From contig JAFDZG010000167.1 of the NCBI GenBank assembly GCA_018267065.1, positions 1 through 35,544 on the forward strand: 35,544 nucleotides of DNA. Direction: 5' to 3'. This DNA is from Bacteroidota bacterium. Lineage in GTDB: Bacteria > Bacteroidota > Bacteroidia > Flavobacteriales_F > PHOS-HE28. Shown in pieces: positions 31,329 to 35,544 of the stretch. Below the pieces are notes generated by a model. That model was not told where the DNA came from and searched no databases. It worked only from the letters and a program-made list of their open reading frames with translations. How positions within the stretch are numbered: the first letter of the stretch is position 1; each line of letters starts with the position of its first letter. The translations under genes and the position numbers were made by a program.

Positions 31329-33215
31329 TTACTCCACACCGTTGGCCTGCAGCCAATCTTCAAGCACCACAAGCATCCACACCCGGCTCCAGGTTATGGC
31401 CGGATCGCGCCGCAGAAAGCGCTGCCACAAGTGGTTGATCCCCTTTGCGTGGAACTGCGGCCGCTTGGACAACTGCACCATCCGCGCCGCGCAGAAGGAA
31501 CGGAGTTCATCGCGCATCCAATGGTCCCACGGCAGTGTGAAGCCCATCTTGGGCCGCTGGGTCACCTCGCGGGGCAGCAGGTCCCCAAGGGCGTCGGTAA
31601 GCAACTTCTTCGGTGTGTGCGGATACTTTACCGCGTCCGGAATGCCCAATACAAAGTCCGTAAGGTGGTGGTCCAGGAAGGGGATGCGCACTTCCAGCGC
31701 ATGGGCCATGGACATCTGGTCGGCATCGCGCAGCAGCACGTCCGGCAAGTAGGTGCTTAGCTCGGCCACGCTTACCTGGCCAAGCAGCGGCAAGCGCTGC
31801 GCTTCCGGCGATCGCAGCAGCTCGTGCACCGCTTCGGCCACCGCATCGGGCACGGGTTTTGGCATGGCCAACAAGCCCGCCAGCCCGGCATCGCCGAAGG
31901 CCAGCCGCGCGAGCGGATAGGTATCGGCAACGCCCCAGCTGCGCAGTTGAAGCAATTCCTGGGCTTTCCACCCTGCTGCGCCGGGCTTCAATTTCCGCAG
32001 CGCCACACCCGCCAGTTGGCGCAGGGGCCGGGGCACTGTCATCAAGACCTGCTTACGCTGCAGGGCAATGGACCGCTTGAAGACTTCATAGCCCGCGAAC
32101 ACCTCATCCCCTCCCAGCCCGCTCAATGCCATGGAAATGCCGGCTGCCTTGGTCATCTTGCTCACCACCCATGTGTTCGGGCCGTCCGCGCTGGGATGGT
32201 CCATGCTTGCCAACGCCTGCGGAAGCAGCTTGAGCATGTCATCCGGCCGCAGGCGGATTTCGGTGTGCCGTGTGCCGAACTTGTCTGCGATGAGCTTGGC
32301 GTAGCGTGCCTCGCTGAACTCAGCCTCGTCGAAGGTCACGGTGAAAGTGTGCACCGGCGCGGCGGAGACTTTGGCCATGGCACCCACCACGGCGCTGCTG
32401 TCTATGCCGCCACTGAGAAATGCGCCGAAGGGAACGTCTGCCACCAATCGCTTTTCCACCGCCTGGATGAACCGGGTACGCACCTCGGCCTGGATGGATG
32501 TGGCGGTGGGTGCTTCCGTGCACCTTCCGGCGCTTTCCAGCATGCTCCACCACGGCACCACCTCCAACCCTGCCGCGGTCCAGCGCATCAAGTGGCCCGG
32601 TGGCAACATGCGCACGTCCTGCACAATGGTGCGCGGTGCATGCACGGCGCCATGGCGCAGGTGGTCCGCCAGCGCGGCGGTATCCAGCTTGCGCGGCACC
32701 AGCCCCGAGGCAAGCAGGGAGCGCAGCTCGCTGGCAAAGGCCAGCTGTGCGCCCGCTGCATGGTAGTAAAGCGGCTTGATGCCGAACCGGTCACGAACCA
32801 AGGTGAGCTGTTCACGTTGCGCATCCCATACCCCAAAGGCAAACATGCCCTCCAGCTTGTCCAGGCATTGCGCGCCCCATTGTTCCCAGGCCGCGAGCAG
32901 CACCTCGGTGTCGCTCTTGGTGCGGAACGCATGCCCTCCCAGCGCGCTGCGCAATGCCCGGTAGTTGTAGATCTCCCCGTTGTACACCAAGGTGTATCGT
33001 CCGTCGGCACTGCGGAAAGGCTGGTTGCTCGCCGCGTCCAGATCGATGATGCTGAGGCGGCGGTGCGCCAGTGCAATGCCTTTGTCCTGCCACAGGCCTT
33101 GCGCGTCCGGCCCGCGGTGTGCAAGGGCATCCGCCATGCACGCCGTTGCGGCGCGGAGTTCTTCGGCACGGTTGGTGCCTGCCTCCGGCACGGCTATTCC
33201 GGCGATGCCGCACAT
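31329..33215 (-). CDS. asnB: AsnB-type asparagine synthetase in polysaccharide-type operon
   Basis: The 628-residue protein starts M-C-G-I-A-G-I-A and has the glutaminase motifs R-L-S-I-I-D-L-D and Y-N-G-E-I-Y-N-Y. The synthetase domain carries L-S-G-G-I-D-S-S-A-V, then L-S-G-L-G-G-D-E-V-F-A-G-Y and D-Q-M-S-M-A-H-A-L-E-V-R-I-P-F-L-D-H-H. The G-L-G-G-D-E form, where the neighbouring copy has G-E-G-A-D-E, is common in AsnB-like enzymes of exopolysaccharide and O-antigen loci. It lies 9 nt after the epimerase gene on the same strand, so it is almost certainly cotranscribed with it. Its substrate may therefore be a uronic acid or other glycan carboxylate, but free asparagine synthesis is not excluded. 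Confidence 0.92.
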   Translation of the reverse strand: MCGIAGIAVPEAGTNRAEELRAATACMADALAHRGPDAQGLWQDKGIALAHRRLSIIDLDAASNQPFRSADGRYTLVYNGEIYNYRALRSALGGHAFRTKSDTEVLLAAWEQWGAQCLDKLEGMFAFGVWDAQREQLTLVRDRFGIKPLYYHAAGAQLAFASELRSLLASGLVPRKLDTAALADHLRHGAVHAPRTIVQDVRMLPPGHLMRWTAAGLEVVPWWSMLESAGRCTEAPTATSIQAEVRTRFIQAVEKRLVADVPFGAFLSGGIDSSAVVGAMAKVSAAPVHTFTVTFDEAEFSEARYAKLIADKFGTRHTEIRLRPDDMLKLLPQALASMDHPSADGPNTWVVSKMTKAAGISMALSGLGGDEVFAGYEVFKRSIALQRKQVLMTVPRPLRQLAGVALRKLKPGAAGWKAQELLQLRSWGVADTYPLARLAFGDAGLAGLLAMPKPVPDAVAEAVHELLRSPEAQRLPLLGQVSVAELSTYLPDVLLRDADQMSMAHALEVRIPFLDHHLTDFVLGIPDAVKYPHTPKKLLTDALGDLLPREVTQRPKMGFTLPWDHWMRDELRSFCAARMVQLSKRPQFHAKGINHLWQRFLRRDPAITWSRVWMLVVLEDWLQANGVE

Positions 33216-33224
33216 GGCCGCTGG

Positions 33225-34160
33225 TCAGTCCAGGATGAAGGTGGTGTCTGCCAATACCCGCTCCAGCCCTTTGCGCAAGGGCAGCAGGTCGCGGCCCAGC
33301 AGGGCGCGCATGCGGGCGATGTCGGGTTTGCGCCGCGTCATGTCGCCCACTTCAAGCGGCGGCAGGTGCACCGTCCTGGAACTGCTGCCGGTGAGTTCGA
33401 TCACCATGTGGGCCAGTTCAAGGATCGAGGTTTCGTGGTCGTTGCCGATGTTGGCAACGTCGTTCACCACTTCATTCCTTCGGAAGGCATTGGTGCTGGC
33501 CTCGATGTTGTCGTCAATGAAACAGAACGTGCGCGTTTGGCTGCCGTCGCCGTATATGGTGATGTCCTCGCCCTTGAGCGCCGCACGGATGAACTTGCTC
33601 ACCACGAAGTCCTTGCTCTGCTTGGGCCCGTAAGTGTTGAAGAAGCGGAACACGGTATAGTCCAGGCCGTACTCGTGGTGGTAGCTGCGCAGGAAGGCCT
33701 CGCCGATGTTTTTCACGATGGCGTACGGCAGCTTGCTGTTCAGCGGGGTGGTGTGCTCGTTCTGGGGGAATTCCACGGGTTCGCCGTACACCTCGCTGCT
33801 GCTGCTGAAGAATACGCGCTTCACGCCGCAGTTCTTGCACAGGTCCAGCACGTTGCGGATGCCGTCAATGTCGTGCAATACCTGAACCGGATGGTCGGTG
33901 GTGCGCTTCACGCCCACCACGGCGGCGTAGTGGAACACGTATTCGGGCCGGAAGGAATAGAACACGCTGCTGATGTCCTCAAAACGGTTCACATCGCATT
34001 TGATGAACCGGACCTGCGGGTGTTTCTCCAGTTCCAGCTTGCGCAGGTCGCCCGTGGAAAGGTTGTCCACGGCCAACACCTCGGTGCCCGGCAGGCTGGC
34101 CAGGCGGATGGCGATGGCACTGGGAATGAAGCCGGCACCGCCGGTAACAAGGATGCGCAT
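33225..34160 (-). CDS. SDR-family NAD-dependent sugar-nucleotide epimerase/dehydratase
   Basis: The 311-residue protein is an extended SDR. The Rossmann start is T-G-G-A-G-F-I-P-S-A-I, where Pro replaces the last Gly of the GxxGxxG NAD-binding motif. Other landmarks are canonical: A-V-D-N-L-S-T-G, H-Y-A-A-V-V-G-V, F-F-S-S-S-S-E-V-Y-G-E-P with the catalytic Ser/Thr region, and Y-A-I-V-K with the catalytic Tyr and Lys. V-F-R-F-F-N-T-Y-G-P and Y-G-D-G-S-Q-T-R-T-F-C-F-I-D-D follow. The closest functional types are UDP-glucose 4-epimerase and UDP-glucuronate decarboxylase-like enzymes. It sits between the ligase-like gene (32-nt gap) and the amidotransferase (9-nt gap) in one operon. Whether the Pro affects cofactor binding needs testing. 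Confidence 0.92.
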   Translation of the reverse strand: MRILVTGGAGFIPSAIAIRLASLPGTEVLAVDNLSTGDLRKLELEKHPQVRFIKCDVNRFEDISSVFYSFRPEYVFHYAAVVGVKRTTDHPVQVLHDIDGIRNVLDLCKNCGVKRVFFSSSSEVYGEPVEFPQNEHTTPLNSKLPYAIVKNIGEAFLRSYHHEYGLDYTVFRFFNTYGPKQSKDFVVSKFIRAALKGEDITIYGDGSQTRTFCFIDDNIEASTNAFRRNEVVNDVANIGNDHETSILELAHMVIELTGSSSRTVHLPPLEVGDMTRRKPDIARMRALLGRDLLPLRKGLERVLADTTFILD

Positions 34161-34192
34161 GCAAGGTCTGATTGAGCCGGTGAAACTAAGGG

Positions 34193-35544
34193 TTAGCGGG
34201 CAGGCAGGATCAAGGATGGCCGGGGTTCCACGGCCTGGGCTTCAGGTTCCACCTCCGCGCGCGGCCCCAGTGAGCCGATGATCTCCTCCTCGGACATCAC
34301 GGTAAGGATCACCAGCAGCATGATGGTGTACGGATTGAGCGACCCCGCCAACCAGCTTTCATAGAGAATGGAGAACAGCACGGAGAACATCACCGCCATG
34401 GCCACGGAGGTGTTCTTGCTGGCCTTGATGAAGATGAGCATGTAGCTGCGGAAATACAGGACCAGGCCCACGATCCCCGTGTTCAGCCAGAAGGCGAGGT
34501 ACGAATTGTGCACGCCGCCCTCATGGCCCAGGCTGGAGAGGTAGCGGTAGGCCTTGAGCATGAGGTAACCTTCATTTTCAAAACCCGCGCCGAAGAGGAA
34601 ATAGCCGTGGTTGTTGATCAGGTCCCATACGTAGTTCCATGCGATGTAGCGGCCGGACCCGTCGCTGATGGTGTCCACCCGCAGGTAATCCTGCAGGCCC
34701 AAGGCCGTGATGATGGCGGGAAGATTGCTGGACAAAAGCTCGCTGACGCCGATGAAGGCGACGAAGGAAATGATGCCCAGCAGCATGGAGATCCGGAAGA
34801 ACTGGATGAAGAGCACGAACATCAGTGCGGACATCAGCGCCGTGCGGGCGCCGCAAGTGATCAGGTAGTACACCAGCACCGCATAGATGAACAGCTGGCC
34901 CATGCGGGAAAAAAGCCCCCTGTGCAAATGGTTCACCACCATGAACAGCACCAGGGTGAGGTACACGAAAATAGCCATGCCGTTGGGGTTCCCGAAAAAG
35001 CCGCGGAAACGTTCGGAGACCAGGTATTGGTTGGGGCTGCCCAGCCGCATGAACTGCTGTGCCACCAGCACCAGCACGCTAAACCAGATGAGGTTCTTGA
35101 AAAAATCCCAGCCGTTCAGCCGGAAGCAGTGCAGCACGTAGTTGGGCACCACCAGGAACAACAACCCGTACGATATGGTTTTCTCGATGGCAAGAAGGGG
35201 CACCGGGGAAAAGAAGATGGGGAAGAACGCGTAAACGAAGAACGGCAGGAAGATGGTGAAGAGCCGCGCCAAGGGCTGCATGCGCTGCTGGTCCGCCACC
35301 ACGATCAAGGCCATCGCAAGGATGTACATGGACTTGGCTGATTTCATCACATCCATGCCGGGCAGCCCACGGATCATGTCGGAGAAGATCAGGCACATGA
35401 GGAAGCCGAAAAGGATGTCCTGCCAACGGTTTGCACGCCGAAGCAGAAAAACACCGGCCGGAAGCACCAACCACAGCAGTGAACCGGCAAGCCGCGCAAC
35501 TACCACCCAGAGAAGGATGAAGGCGAGGATCTGGTAATGCTCCC
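34193..35544 (-). CDS. O-antigen ligase/polymerase-like multi-pass membrane protein, 5' end cut by window edge
   Basis: The frame is open through the right window edge, so the N-terminus is missing; the visible part is about 450 residues. It holds around ten hydrophobic segments, beginning with L-A-F-I-L-L-W-V-V-V-A near the edge. A large polar loop follows the middle helices ('GLQDYLRVDTISDGSGRYIAWNYVWDLINNHGYFLFGAGFENEGYLMLKAY...SSLGHEGGVHNSYLAFWLNTG'). This loop, with conserved R, H-x-x-x-x-N/H and W positions, is the hallmark of Wzy/WaaL-type O-antigen polymerases and ligases. The Pro/Glu-rich tail ends P-S-L-I-L-P-A-R. Polymerase and ligase cannot be told apart by sequence reading. It leads the visible glycan operon, followed by the epimerase 32 nt later. 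Confidence 0.85.
   Translation of the reverse strand, partial: EHYQILAFILLWVVVARLAGSLLWLVLPAGVFLLRRANRWQDILFGFLMCLIFSDMIRGLPGMDVMKSAKSMYILAMALIVVADQQRMQPLARLFTIFLPFFVYAFFPIFFSPVPLLAIEKTISYGLLFLVVPNYVLHCFRLNGWDFFKNLIWFSVLVLVAQQFMRLGSPNQYLVSERFRGFFGNPNGMAIFVYLTLVLFMVVNHLHRGLFSRMGQLFIYAVLVYYLITCGARTALMSALMFVLFIQFFRISMLLGIISFVAFIGVSELLSSNLPAIITALGLQDYLRVDTISDGSGRYIAWNYVWDLINNHGYFLFGAGFENEGYLMLKAYRYLSSLGHEGGVHNSYLAFWLNTGIVGLVLYFRSYMLIFIKASKNTSVAMAVMFSVLFSILYESWLAGSLNPYTIMLLVILTVMSEEEIIGSLGPRAEVEPEAQAVEPRPSLILPAR

Noticed and set aside
31824-34175. Long plus-strand open frame (783 codons) across the second asnB and the epimerase.
   Set aside because: It spans two well-supported minus-strand genes and has no recognisable domain; it is another antisense shadow.

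Overview
The window is 35.5 kb of high-GC bacterial chromosome from a member of the Bacteroidota, most likely a Flavobacteriales-type lineage. Four loci carry type IX secretion (T9SS) features: three C-terminal sorting or gliding-associated domains and one decayed remnant. Several genes have Bacteroidota-style promoter boxes (TAnnTTTG) upstream. The block mutL / rhomboid / rhomboid / membrane endonuclease-exonuclease-phosphatase protein is an arrangement I associate with Flavobacteriia. No phage, plasmid, transposase, CRISPR, rRNA or tRNA gene was seen, so this is mainly core chromosome with a cell-surface polysaccharide locus at the right end.

Left to right: (1) 1-1701, minus strand: an operon of one ArsR-type repressor and three SRPBCC/AHSA1 proteins, with a perfect TTAACC-N4-GGTTAA operator candidate just upstream. 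(2) 1858-5291, minus: a secreted HAF-repeat T9SS protein, then a membrane TPR protein with a C-terminal helix-turn-helix. (3) 5490-11437, plus: an uncharacterised 343-aa protein with a kinase-like catalytic pattern, mutL, two rhomboid proteases and an EEP-family phosphoesterase. (4) 11486-16360, minus: a large kelch T9SS protein, a frameshifted remnant of a small SprB-like T9SS protein, a TraB/GumN protein and a 41-aa membrane microprotein. (5) 16865-22960, plus: mtaB, lgt and an inositol-monophosphatase-family gene packed as an operon, then an ECF sigma factor overlapping a single-pass membrane protein that is probably its anti-sigma factor, then a TIGR02757 protein. (6) 23177-28003, minus: guaB, a type B T9SS fibronectin-like protein and a nitronate-monooxygenase-family protein. 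(7) 28148-29095, plus: a DUF6089/PorG-like outer-membrane protein with a good promoter and a strong terminator. (8) 29423-35544: two convergent AsnB-type amidotransferases, an SDR sugar-nucleotide epimerase and an O-antigen ligase/polymerase-like membrane protein cut by the window edge; these look like part of a surface-glycan locus.

The most notable material lies outside ordinary annotation: an intergenic repeat family built on TTGGCAAATTGG-like words in three separate gaps; a perfect 26-bp inverted repeat upstream of mtaB; a T9SS remnant whose reading frame is broken by two compensating shifts; the kinase-like protein next to mutL; a MutL with a degenerate endonuclease motif; an epimerase with Pro in place of the third glycine of its Rossmann loop; and a promoter box almost touching the guaB start codon. 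I did not find a clear new defence or mobile system. Family names come from reading the translated sequences, not from searches.
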